Below, one piece after another: positions 13,361 to 21,740 of a DNA stretch of 21,740 nucleotides (position 1 is its first letter; the number at the start of each line of letters is the position of its first letter). This stretch comes from Neelides folsomi (Eukaryota; Arthropoda; Collembola; Neelipleona; Neelidae). Where the stretch lies: positions 1-21,740 of the forward strand of contig JAQGBZ010000664.1 in the NCBI GenBank assembly GCA_034687125.1, written 5' to 3'. The translations under genes were made by a program, and so were the position numbers. The notes under the pieces were generated by a model. It was given only the letters and a program-made list of their open reading frames with translations. It searched no databases and was not told the DNA's origin.

Positions 13361-13590
13361 TATTGGTATAGAGAAAATCCATGTGATGAAAGAACAGAAA
13401 ATGAAATCATCCTCAATTTCTGTACTGGCTCTCATCACTACAAGTGGAATTCTAGGTCCTTACTTTTTTGAAGGAACTGTCTGGGGCCAATTTTTTGAAG
13501 ATGCTGGAGGACCAAGTTTTGCCGGATCTTCATGCTGAAGTTGACATCGGAAATGCTTGATTCCAGATGGACGGCGCCCCTCTGCGAAGA
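13361..13590 (+). pseudogene. Tc1/mariner-superfamily DDE transposase fragment, frameshifted
   Basis: Three frames together read a transposase core. YWYRENP (13361-13381) is followed after a shift by VMKEQKMKSS and TTSGILGPYFFEGTV, then in another frame by FLKMLEDQVLPDL, and finally FQMDGAPL (13561-13584). The order GPYFFEGTV - MLEDQVLP - DGAP is that of IS630/Tc1/mariner-type DDE transposases, with DGAP holding the second catalytic aspartate. At least two frameshifts and the missing ends show it is dead. It runs into the retroelement-like segment that follows. Confidence 0.8.
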
Positions 13591-13804
13591 GAGAGATGAA
13601 GATGCTAGTGCGGATGAGAATGACGAGAGAGAAACGCAGAGACAAAAGAAGGCAGGAGATCCTGTTGTGGACGGGGTTGACGAAAAGGAAAGTGAAAATG
13701 ATTGGATTGACATGACGGAGCCCAGGCGGAGTGGACGAACAAAGAGAAAGCCGAAATATTTGGACGATTATCATACAGAAGACGAGTCTTTTCTCCTCTT
13801 CTAA
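13591..13804 (+). pseudogene. Retroelement-like acidic tail ending in RRSGRTKRKP
   Basis: The open frame that continues past the transposase relic is highly charged (EERDEDASADENDERE...) and ends EPRRSGRTKRKPKYLDDY before the stop. An RRSGRxRKPPxxL-type tail is common near the end of LTR-retrotransposon polyproteins. The rest of the polyprotein, an LTR and a polypurine tract are not visible. It may be the 3' end of a nested element, or a chance fusion with the transposase fragment. Confidence 0.5.
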
Positions 13805-13848
13805 GCATCGTCCAGATATTTCCAATCTTTAGAAATCCATTAGTTAAA

Positions 13849-13979
13849 ACATCTCAGATTGATTTTCGGATTACTTAATTAATAATTAGGAAATAGAAAA
13901 CAAAATAAAGACTACTTACTTTGAGTATCATTAATTTAATATTATAATAAATAGTTTATTAAATATCAATCTGAGATGT
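13849..13979. mobile_element. 131-bp MITE-like element with 15-bp perfect terminal inverted repeats
   Basis: ACATCTCAGATTGAT (13849-13863) and ATCAATCTGAGATGT (13965-13979) are exact reverse complements, and pairing continues inward after a one-base bulge. The interior is AT-rich and non-coding. Length and structure fit a miniature inverted-repeat transposable element. The flanks (TTAAA and ATTGC) do not give a convincing target-site duplication, so the family is unknown. Confidence 0.6.
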
Positions 13980-14133
13980 ATTGCGCTGAATATTCACTCC
14001 AACTCTACTTTTCTCCTCCCCACTTAAAGTTCCAACATCAAGCCACCAAAAGGAATACAAAAGTGCATAAATTTATGAAATTAATAAATCCATTATTTTA
14101 GTTGTGTCTTAGATTTAATTAGTCATTATTTAA

Positions 14134-14194
14134 ATTGAAAGGACACAGAGATGAGCGGAAGACGTGAACGTGCTCTTCTCTCTGTCTTTTCAAT
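14134..14194. repeat. 23-bp imperfect inverted repeat (hairpin) before the viral glycoprotein frame
   Basis: The arms at 14134-14156 and 14172-14194 pair at 20 of 23 positions (one of the three exceptions could be a G-U pair), with a 15-nt loop. The hairpin ends 31 bp before the first ATG of the glycoprotein frame. It could be an old element end, a transcript structure, or chance. Confidence 0.6.
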
Positions 14195-14224
14195 CTCATT
14201 AATTATATATTTACATAGAGTTTA

Positions 14225-15751
14225 ATGATTCAAGATTCCAAAATGTGTTTTGTGTTTAATTTTCTTCTATGTGCCCTCATCACGTTCTCACACGGACACA
14301 AAAACATTGAGATTGACACTGGCATTGTAGACTTGTTCGATTCTTTTCGCGAAAGAGAACCCTCATTAACTTACTGTAATCCTAACACAAAGGGTCTTCG
14401 TTATCGTGTTCCCGCAGATCTTGATTGTCCAATTCCCGACACGAACAAACCTACGGATGTGGTTCGAATTACAATTTGGTGGTCCGACCTCCGTGAACGA
14501 CCAATTCCTGCCTATTTGTGTGAATGTCGACGAACTTTTCAATGGCGATATTGGAATTGGGCGGGAGGATACTCCGAGGGAGTTGAAACAACCAAGCATC
14601 ACTTGACCAGGGAGCAGTGCAAGGAAATGGTGGTGACACGCCGAGCTCCCGACGGTTCCGACTTTCATTGTTTGGCCGACGGCCTCCACTCCACCAATAA
14701 ACAAGCGAACGCTGCGTGGCAGTATGGAACTAGACAAGAAAGTACTGTTATCAATTACCAAATGATATCTATGAAATTGGCAATTTCTGACTCCGACCAA
14801 TCTATCCAAAGTGTTGAACCTCTTCTGCACTCTTGTCATCTTCACGACGAGGGCTGTGCTACTAAGTTTGGTTGGTTGATTTGGAAGGCCAGAGATGCCG
14901 AATTCTGTCGACTTCGTCGTGGACAAACTTCCGACTGTCTCCTAACTGGTGAATCTCTCAGCTGCCCTCAACTCGAACTTTCTTTGAACAAGCTGGACCA
15001 AAAACAAGTGTGCGGGCTTTCTTTTGGATACTCGAACACAGGAATTCTCTTCTCTCGTGACGGCTCTTGGCCACGTGTGAGTGGATTTTCCATCGCTGAA
15101 TTTTTTCTAGTGGAACGGATTGTTTCTAATCCACGATCTCGACTCGAAAGATTCATAAAAAGGAGCGCGATGGCAAACGACAAGTACTCTTCACTGGCAG
15201 CTTCAACAGTCAGCCCTTCGATGTTAGAAAAATTCCAAGCAATGTTCATGCCTTCATCCCAAGTTAATGCAAAACTCACGTATTTGTACCAAATGGTAGC
15301 CGAAACTCTGAATGCCACGATTGTGCTCACTCACCAAGCTACTTGCCATAACGCTAAATCCCATCTTCAATTAATCAAGTTACTTGCCCGTTCTGGCCAT
15401 CCAAGTTTAATAACACAACTTCTTTCCTCGCCACTTTACCGTTCCTCGTTCACTGGCGACGTTCTTCAATTAACACTGTGTAGTGAAGTCAAAAAGTATC
15501 GCTTCTTACCCAAAAACGAGACACTATGTATTCTCGAATATCCTCTTCAATACGAATTGGGGAATGAAAGAAAATTTGGTTTTCTCCGAGGAGGAATGTC
15601 TCGTGAGATCACGGACGTCCCAACCCACGTTGATTGTGACTCTGCAACCGAGTTTCTTTTCGATGCGGGCGACCGAGTTTTCAGCCTTACCAACAAGTCT
15701 GAGATTTTAGAAATCCAATCTCTCTTCTGTACAAATGCTTTAAATTTTTGA
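14225..15751 (+). CDS. Endogenous viral glycoprotein (mononegavirus-like, class III type), truncated ectodomain
   Basis: A single intronless frame of 508 codons. A signal peptide follows the second Met (14243: CFVFNFLLCALITFSHG). The pattern matches glycoproteins of rhabdo-/chuvirus-like negative-strand viruses: DLDCP (65-69), a Trp/Tyr-rich stretch (106-112), paired C204 and C211 followed by GWLIW, then CG (263-264) and GILFSRDGSW (273-282), close to the rhabdovirus CG...GI...G-W block. A basic RFIKR (309-313) could be a protease site. Several N-glycosylation sites are present (NAT, NET, NKS). No membrane segment follows, because the last ten residues come from antisense pogo-transposase sequence containing the stop. 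Endogenous copies of such genes are common in arthropods, some carried by retrotransposons; no LTR is seen here. It is richer in GC than its flanks. Virus family is uncertain. Confidence 0.8.
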   Translation: MIQDSKMCFVFNFLLCALITFSHGHKNIEIDTGIVDLFDSFREREPSLTYCNPNTKGLRYRVPADLDCPIPDTNKPTDVVRITIWWSDLRERPIPAYLCECRRTFQWRYWNWAGGYSEGVETTKHHLTREQCKEMVVTRRAPDGSDFHCLADGLHSTNKQANAAWQYGTRQESTVINYQMISMKLAISDSDQSIQSVEPLLHSCHLHDEGCATKFGWLIWKARDAEFCRLRRGQTSDCLLTGESLSCPQLELSLNKLDQKQVCGLSFGYSNTGILFSRDGSWPRVSGFSIAEFFLVERIVSNPRSRLERFIKRSAMANDKYSSLAASTVSPSMLEKFQAMFMPSSQVNAKLTYLYQMVAETLNATIVLTHQATCHNAKSHLQLIKLLARSGHPSLITQLLSSPLYRSSFTGDVLQLTLCSEVKKYRFLPKNETLCILEYPLQYELGNERKFGFLRGGMSREITDVPTHVDCDSATEFLFDAGDRVFSLTNKSEILEIQSLFCTNALNF

Positions 15752-16115
15752 TGACACCTTGATCCATTGGTTGAGTCACGCTCGTGGTATTTGGCTGTAA
15801 GAATACCAATTTAATATTGGTCAACGATGTGATTTTGGGATGAGAAGGGCAATTATCAATGACCAGAAGAATCCTGCGTTTGACAATTCTTAAAATACGA
15901 TCCCAGCGATTTAGGAAATTTTCAAAAATCTCAGATGTCATCCATGCTTTTTGGTTGGCCTCAACTGGAAGATTTTTCATGTTGTAGCCATTAAAACATC
16001 TAGGCTTTTTTGTTTTCCCAATTAGTAATAGCTTGCATTTTTCTGCTCCATTAGCATTTACACAAACAAGAATTGAAACTCGAGATTTTGACATTTTCCC
16101 ACCAATACATTTTAT
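15717..16115 (-). pseudogene. pogo/Tigger-type DDE transposase fragment
   Basis: The minus-strand frame beginning near 16115 reads the central part of a pogo/Tigger transposase: SKSRVSILVCVNANGAEK, LLIGKTKKPRCF, LPVEANQKAWMTSEIFENFL, RRILLVIDNCPSHP (catalytic D), NIKLVFLQPNTTSVTQPMDQG and VIKNLKHLYRREI. The DNA-binding N-terminus, the first catalytic aspartate and the C-terminus are missing. An in-frame stop lies upstream, so it is a relic. Its end abuts and overlaps the 3' end of the viral glycoprotein frame on the other strand. Confidence 0.85.
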
Positions 16116-17237
16116 TCATTCAAAATTAATTATTGTTAAAATATGAATTTAAAATTTAAAATTATGAAGATTATGCACACGTAGATGCATATACAAGATT
16201 AAGCACGTTTTATTTTGAATTTGAAATTGAGCTACAAGTAAACCTTCTGCAATTTCTAATGTCTCAAATTGCCACCGTTCAATTCAAACAGTTATATCTA
16301 GTTACATGTAATTACATTAATGTATATGTCCAATTTTGTGACTATATAAGACGTTGACTCGTGTGGGAATATGGAAAAATGTTTACTATATGAATAGTTG
16401 ACTATAAACAATGTGACTATAACCGAGGCCTTTAACATTATATTGCCCGGACATTTTGAAATATTGACTATAACCGAGTTGTGACTATAACCGAGTTGAC
16501 TATATCCGAGATCGAGTGTATGTATGAAGTGTTGCGCCCTTATCCATGATTGTGCATATTGGTTATGGACAACATTTGCATTTAATATTAGATAAAGTTG
16601 AAGTATAGAATATTCAGAATTGAATCGCCTCTCCGCCTCATAATTTTTTATATTTATTTACAGGAAGAGATTGAGAGAAAAGCATATAAATTAACAATTT
16701 GTTTGAAGTTTTAAATATGAATTTAATTTTAATAAAAGTCACAATTTCCCATGACACAAAAAACCTCATTGATTGATTGATTACCAAATAAAATACTTTT
16801 ATAAATGCATGAATTATTATAGATTATAAATTTCGATTAATCCTTATTAATTGACAAATTTTAGAATAAATTCAAATTTACCATAACTGTAATAAATATA
16901 GTAACGTCGATGTCATGTCATGTTTAAATTTTTAATTATTTGTTGTTTGATAGTGATATATAAGAACATAAAAATTTGACATTTGAATTCATGAAGATAA
17001 TAAATTAAAAAAAGCAAATTTTCATAATTGTATATTTCAATGCAAATATAAGATAATAATAATTCTAATCATTAACAAATTTGACACATACTTTGCGTTC
17101 GTATTTTATCTTAATTTATTTAAAAAAATTCCACTTGAAATATTTTTGTATTTAAATGCCCGAGAAAACTTCAATTTATTCAGAACTTGATTGCACTTTC
17201 CAATTAATTGCCAAATATTGAACTTCAGGATTCCACG
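16116..17237. other. AT-rich intergenic DNA before the lectin gene
   Basis: No gene is visible. The 16340-16515 part contains GACTATAACCGAG repeats (separate entry); the rest is low-complexity AT-rich DNA. The lectin promoter must lie in the last few hundred bases; TATTTAAA near 17149 is a possible but weak TATA-like element. Confidence 0.4.
16400..16510. repeat. Short repeats of GACTATAACCGAG
   Basis: GACTATAACCGAG occurs exactly at 16415-16427, 16466-16478 and 16483-16495, with a one-base variant at 16498-16510 and a partial copy at 16400. Related GACTATAT and TTGACTCG words occur from 16340. The CCGAG core stands out in AT-rich flanks. Confidence 0.7.
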
Positions 17238-18028
17238 ATGAATTTTAATTTCAGCATTATTTGCTTAATTTTATCATTCATTTGCATAAACGCTAATGAA
17301 AACGATATACCGATTGGTTTCCCTGCAGCAACCAATTTTAAAAAGATTGATAATTTGATCAAAATCAAAGGTAATTATAATTTATTACAATTACTATTAA
17401 ATATGATTTACAATTATTTTTCAAGAATCCACGCAATCTGGAAGGAATAAAAATGTGAATCCAAGATACGATTTTATTGGCGAGATCAACGGGAAAAAAT
17501 TTTATTTAAGAGATTCATTCGTAAACACTGAAAATATTAATAACAGACTTTATCCAATTATTCCTTATAAACAATTAATATCAATCATCACTCTAAATTG
17601 TCTAGGAAACATGGGAAGATGCAGATTTAATGTGCCGTATGGAAATGCGGGGAGCTTTGGGACATTTTGCAAACATTAGTGAAATCAATTTTGTCAACAG
17701 TCGACTTCCAAATAGTATACACTTATTATATATATATACTCTCATTATATATATATACAGATATTTATATATATACTAAAATTTAATTAAACTTTTTATT
17801 TTTTTATTTATAGGACAAGTGTGGATTGGGGGATATTCAACTATTTCTCTTAGTAATTACCGATGGAGTCCAAGTGGCCAACCCGTTTTATCACACAATT
17901 TCGCATATTATACCAACACTAAGACTGCTCTAGTATTGGATGCCAATAAGGGTTCAAGTTTGAGCGGCTATTTCCTTCAACAACTTCAGAGCGAACTTCA
18001 TTACTCTTTATGCATCCATGACCTTTGA
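17238..18028 (+). CDS. Secreted C-type lectin-like domain protein
   Basis: Four exons (17238-17370, 17426-17520, 17606-17714, 17814-18028) join in consistent phase to 183 residues. The signal peptide is FNFSIICLILSFICINA. The single domain starts at INGKKFYLRDSFETWEDA and has the classical helix pattern A-x3-C (LMC), G-x-LGHFANISEINFV, then VWIGGYST, a YRW strand and a terminal HYSLCIHDL. The outer cysteine pair (DLMC and SLC) is kept, but the usual inner pair is absent. Neither a WND motif nor EPN is present (a lone GQPV occurs), so calcium-dependent sugar binding is unlikely. Such proteins act in recognition or immunity in invertebrates; here the ligand is unknown. An (AT)n tract lies in the third intron. 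The start at ATG 17238 places the signal peptide directly at the N-terminus. Confidence 0.88.
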
Positions 18029-18034
18029 GACGAA

Positions 18035-18040
18035 AATAAA
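18035..18040 (+). terminator. Polyadenylation signal of the lectin-like gene
   Basis: AATAAA begins 7 bp after the stop codon; further AATAAA-like words follow at about 18075. Confidence 0.55.
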
Positions 18041-18935
18041 TTTTATGAGAAATTAAAATAACAACTATGGCTTAAATAAAATAATAATTGAGAAATAATT
18101 TTCATTTTTTGTTTTGCTCTACATAATAATCCAAATAAATCACCCCCAAAAATCACCTAAAAATTATCATGGTGTTTAGTTTACTTTGGCGGAATTTTTA
18201 GGGGTGCTTGGTCCTATTAGACTTATTAAACTTTATTTAGTTCGTATTTATCATCAACCTAAATAAAGCCAGCTAGAAAAATGTTGGTTTTGGGCGATTT
18301 TATTAACTGTTAAGGTAAATTTAATTTTCTGATTAATTGTTGTCATTCACAAAATCAAATGTTCAGTCATTAAGTAATTAACTTTGTAATTGTAATTGAT
18401 TTATTCATCTCGAGTTTTCCTTTTCTTACACGTTACAGTTTTATTATCATAATTACTTTAATTACTAATTACTATTAATTCTATCCAATTTAATATTAAA
18501 ATCTTGTTCAAGATTGCATATGATAACATTTCATGATTAAATGTGAATTAAATAACAATAATATTAAACATATATTCATTGATAAAATAGATGATAATTT
18601 TCGATTTAATAAATTGTTTAATTTTTTTCTCAATTATGTACATTTCATTCAAATTCGTTTTGTTCGTGACTTTCAATATCATAAAATTTACTTAATGATA
18701 ATATGTATTAACTGTATTTCCTAATAAATTTATAATTCTTTAAAAATAATTCCACAAATTCCTTGTAAGTTAATAAATATTTAACATATATGCATTATTA
18801 ACTTAACAATCATATTTGGCGTAATTATGATTGGAAATCTTATCACTTTATAAACAATTTAATTAATGCGCATTTTTTCCTTAAATGCATTTTTATATTT
18901 TCAATTAAAAAAGCGCATATAACAGGATTCAATAG
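18041..18935. other. AT-rich intergenic DNA with a 13-bp inverted repeat
   Basis: CACCCCCAAAAAT near 18143 and ATTTTTAGGGGTG near 18195 are reverse complements except for one base, about 40 bp apart; this could be a small element or chance. A 63-codon frame at 18533-18724 is low-complexity (Ile, Phe, Asn) and not convincing. No gene is called. Confidence 0.4.
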
Positions 18936-19359
18936 GGAACTGGAATACCCGAGCCATGGAAAAATAATTGCGACTGGCTCACTGATTTCAACATCACTAA
19001 AATTTCATTGATAAAATGTTCCAAGGAAATTCCATTATCAAGTGATTTAAAGTATATATTTAGACTTTTAAATGCTCAAGGAATATTTATATTATTGAAT
19101 GAATCTACTGAATTTTTACACAAAGATGGAGACATTAAAGGTCGGAATAGTATATTTTATAAAAGAACCCATCACAAAATAAAAGCAGAATATAAAAGCT
19201 GGTGAATGTTTCCAAATTGAAAAGAATAAAGATGTAGTTAATGTTTGCATTAAAGACAAAAGTAAATAGATTGTTAAAAATGATATTTGTCATATGCCGA
19301 AGGTTTCAACACCACTTAAGTATCTTATGCAAAGAAACAAGGAAATTTTAAGAAAATGA
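18936..19359 (+). pseudogene. Broken gene of unknown family
   Basis: An 89-codon open stretch (18936-19202, stop at 19203) begins after an AG that could be a splice acceptor and reads like real protein: GIPEPWKNNCDWLTDFN, then LKYIFRLLNAQGIFILLNES and HKDGDIKGRNSIFYKR. Protein-like sequence goes on in another frame (KAGECFQIEKNKDVVNV), meets a TAG at 19267, and continues after it in the same frame to 19356 (DICHMPKVSTPLKYLMQRN). One frameshift plus one nonsense codon suggest a dead gene. The LKYIFRLLNAQGIFILL part resembles the late strand/helix region of class I methyltransferases, but this is a guess. An intron near 19200 could explain part of the pattern. Confidence 0.45.
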
Positions 19360-20480
19360 AAAATTCTCGATTTTCGGCTTCATTCAAGATTTATAGTTTG
19401 AGCCGTTCCTTTATCCGGAATAATCCAAAGGAACTTATTAACTTATTGTTAATATTATCACGACAATTATATATTGGACATTAAACTTTATTCAATTATA
19501 TTAAAAATACTTGCTCAAAATAGTGAAGTTAAGGATTTTTGAAAAAAGGGATCAAATTAACATGTTGTTGGTTTATTACATTTGTTCCTTCCTTCTCCGA
19601 ATTTATGTTCAGTTGGCTTATTTTCACGCATGGATCAATTATTCATTTGTTAAACGTCTTGTGACGAAAGTTTTCGCGGAAGTGTTTCATTTTAATATCA
19701 CAATATAAACAATATAAACCTATTTGATTAACATATTATAAAATATAAAACAATTTTATGTTGCAATTTGAAAGAATTTTATTCATTATTAGAAGCTCAT
19801 ATGAATTTGTGTTTTTATTTGTTATAATAGCATTTTTATCCAAAAATGCAAAATAAAATTGTGATTTAAAATTTAAATTTAGCAATATAAGAGAATAAAT
19901 CCACTTCAAAAATTAACATTATGTTGTGGTGGTGGGTTAGTGATATATTGCATTTGGCAATGATTAAATTTAACAAACACTATACGAGTATCATATTTTA
20001 CGTACTTATTATTTAGTTCTAATAATTCGTTATTTAAAATCATATAATGATAATAAGCTATTGTATTATATTTTAAATTAATAAATTGGGCCAAATCATC
20101 ATAAATATTGTAAAAAGGGAGCCATTTTAATAACACTAACATTTGGTAATTGTAGTTGCAAATTAATAATATTTCTTATTTTAATAGAATCTGACGTTAC
20201 ATCATGAATAACAAAGATAAGGTAGCAAAATATTATTATGTGTGTTTTCGTTAAATTCATTTTATTTTTAATTAAAAATTATCTAAATCAATATGAATAC
20301 TTTACTCTAATTTTATTATTTAAATTATTTTATTATTTTCTGAACCACTTATTAAATTTTAAATTATTTCATAACATTATTTACTTTTGTTTCACCATTG
20401 TTATTGATTCTGAGAAAAGATCTTCTTTCCTCGAGAAATGGACACAATGGATATAAATTCCGCCAAACAGCGGTCAATAG
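19360..20480. other. AT-rich DNA with one unassigned minus-strand frame
   Basis: Mostly low-complexity. The minus-strand frame at 20142-19906 (78 codons) has fairly mixed composition, including WLPFYNIYDDLAQF and FVKFNHCQMQYITNPPP. It could be an exon or a relic, but no family, splice partner or conserved motif is recognised. A 65-codon plus-strand frame at 19511-19708 is less convincing. Neither is called as a gene. Confidence 0.35.
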
Positions 20481-21460
20481 GACTTCATCAAAGACACGTT
20501 CGACGCGGCGAAGAAGGTCGTCGAAGGACAAGCGCCGCTCTAAAAAAAGGTTAATCATGTCATTAAGTAATTAACTTTAATTGGACCTCACTTAAAATTA
20601 TTTATTGGAACAAAGGATAAAATTAAAAATCAGAAATTTTGTAAAATAAATAAATTTATTGATTTTATTAATTCATTAATACTTTTTGGTACATTCGTAA
20701 TAAGTATTCTTAATAATTTTAATTTTAATTCATCAAAATTGCATTACACCTTACTCCTATCAATTAATATTCAATTGTTATTTTAATATTAGTATAATTA
20801 GTATTATTATTTTAAAAAAATTAAAATATTTTTTCTAGTATTATTCAGAGAACGCAATCGGATTGCTATTGAAATAGAAATTATTAATCCGCTTTGGGAT
20901 GATGAGAATCTCAAATACGAAAATACGATTCAGCCGTCACAGAAGATCTCACTAACTTTTTGCTTAAAACCCCTGAAAAAGATTTTGGTGTTGATCTTGT
21001 TGCCCGCAATATCCACGTAATAGATATTTAATTTAAATAAGTATCAATTATTTTATATTCCCAACTTATTAAGTATCTAATTTTTGGACGTTGACGTGAC
21101 CATGTTATTCCATCTTATAATGAATACGAGAAAATTTGTGGACTTTCAGAATTAAATCTTTCTTGGGATACGAAACCAATTGAGTTTTCTCAAGAATCTT
21201 GGGATTTGTTTAGTTCAGTTTATGGAACTCCGTTGGATATTGATTTGTTCAGTTTCATGAAAATTCTGTTCCTAATGGACTAACTGGAGCAACGGTAAGT
21301 TGCATTATTGTCAATTGATTGAAAACTAAAATAACTATAATAATAAATAAACATTAATTACAATAATGATGTGCAATTTTGAGGCTGTGGCCGTTGGATT
21401 GTGAAGCAACAAGTGGAGGAGATTCATTTTGAGTCTCTTTTTTTTTATCAAATTCAAGGT
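20481..21460 (+). pseudogene. Animal heme peroxidase pseudogene
   Basis: Exon 20839-21016 begins VLFRERNRIAIEIEIINPLWDDENL, the helix after the distal-histidine region of animal heme peroxidases, then jumps to SAVTEDLTNFLLKTPEKDFGVDLVARNI, so the proximal-histidine region is deleted. The next block has RDHVIPSYNEYEKICGL, PLDIDLF and QFHENSVPNGLTGAT before a GTAAGT donor at 21295. A possible last block at about 21388-21460 reads IVKQQVEEIHFESLFFYQ. An upstream piece (DFIKDTFDAAKKVVEG, 20481-20528) may be the N-terminal helix. The breaks are an 8-bp duplication at 20913-20928, a TGA at 21092 where RGRDH should have Gly, no AG acceptor before that block, and a one-base shift near 21248. Intact relatives oxidise substrates with hydrogen peroxide outside the cell. 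Confidence 0.82.
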
Positions 21461-21740
21461 TGTTCAAATTTGAATCTCAAAAGAAATGGTGGTACTATAA
21501 TTAATTTATAAATTTTGAATATTTTTTAAACAAATAATGAATCGATTTACAAGCAAAATTTTCATTAAATTATCATTTCCCAACATTCTCATTAAGCAAA
21601 AAAACATGCTAAGATTTACTTAATTGGATCTTACCATGCATAAGCCTGATTGGTTCTCATATGAATTTTGAACATTTTTAATTTTTACTATACTGAGGAT
21701 TTTGAGTAACATTTATTTATCTTCACTATTGCAAAACCCG
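21461..21740. other. AT-rich end of window
   Basis: Beyond the last weak peroxidase block I see no coding sequence, repeat or signal; further peroxidase remnants could lie past the right edge. Confidence 0.4.

Noticed and set aside
14366..14926. A 186-codon minus-strand frame opposite the viral glycoprotein
   Set aside because: It is the antisense shadow of a frame with clear signal peptide and glycoprotein motifs; its own sequence shows no recognisable domain.
17714..17813. (AT)n tract considered as a regulatory element
   Set aside because: It lies inside a lectin intron and is an ordinary dinucleotide microsatellite.
20238..20456. 72-codon plus-strand frame rich in Phe, Leu, Ile and Tyr
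   Set aside because: Composition is what AT-rich DNA gives by chance; no motif, splice site or neighbour supports it.
20438..20552. Arg-rich frame beginning MDTMDINSAKQRSIGLHQ, resembling a nuclear import signal region
   Set aside because: The following sequence is a peroxidase, not an importin, and another frame over the same bases (DFIKDTFDAAKKVVEG) fits a peroxidase N-terminal helix better.

Overview
The window is nuclear DNA of an animal. It is very AT-rich, its genes are split by GT-AG introns, and it mixes conserved animal genes with transposon debris. The P450 resembles the CYP2-clan enzymes of crustaceans and springtails, and the secreted C-type lectin and heme-peroxidase remnant also suit an arthropod-like ecdysozoan. 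No rRNA or tRNA is present, so the species cannot be named. All exon models below were built by hand from reading-frame continuity, splice sites and remembered family motifs. No transcript data or database search was used.

Layout. (1) 200-2833, minus: a CYP2-like cytochrome P450 in eight exons; its heme-binding exon lies beyond the left edge. (2) 3375-4240, minus: a three-exon gene for a small secreted protein with a furin-like site. (3) 5208-5975, plus: a two-exon, cysteine-rich, membrane-anchored protein of unknown family. (4) 6072-8166, minus: a complete 11-exon FAM76 gene (292 aa), ending 96 bp from gene 3, tail to tail. (5) 8674-10828, plus: a complete nine-exon SMYD5 gene (419 aa), head to head with FAM76 across about 0.5 kb. 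(6) 10.9-16.1 kb: repeat- and transposon-rich DNA, with a degenerate tandem array, a Tc1/mariner-type transposase relic joined to a retroelement-like tail, a 131-bp inverted-repeat element, an intact 508-codon reading frame for an endogenous viral class III-like glycoprotein, and a pogo/Tigger transposase fragment on the other strand that supplies the glycoprotein's stop. (7) 17238-18028, plus: a four-exon secreted C-type lectin-like gene. (8) 18.0-21.7 kb: AT-rich decaying DNA with an unidentified broken gene and a heme-peroxidase pseudogene.

The genes do not form one pathway. FAM76 and SMYD5 are the ancient conserved core and may share a promoter. The P450, the secreted proteins, the lectin and the peroxidase relic are the kind of environment- or immunity-facing genes that turn over quickly. 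The most notable item is the viral glycoprotein frame, which has stayed open over 1.5 kb of stop-rich DNA while surrounding mobile elements decayed. Truncation before any membrane anchor would make its product a secreted ectodomain.
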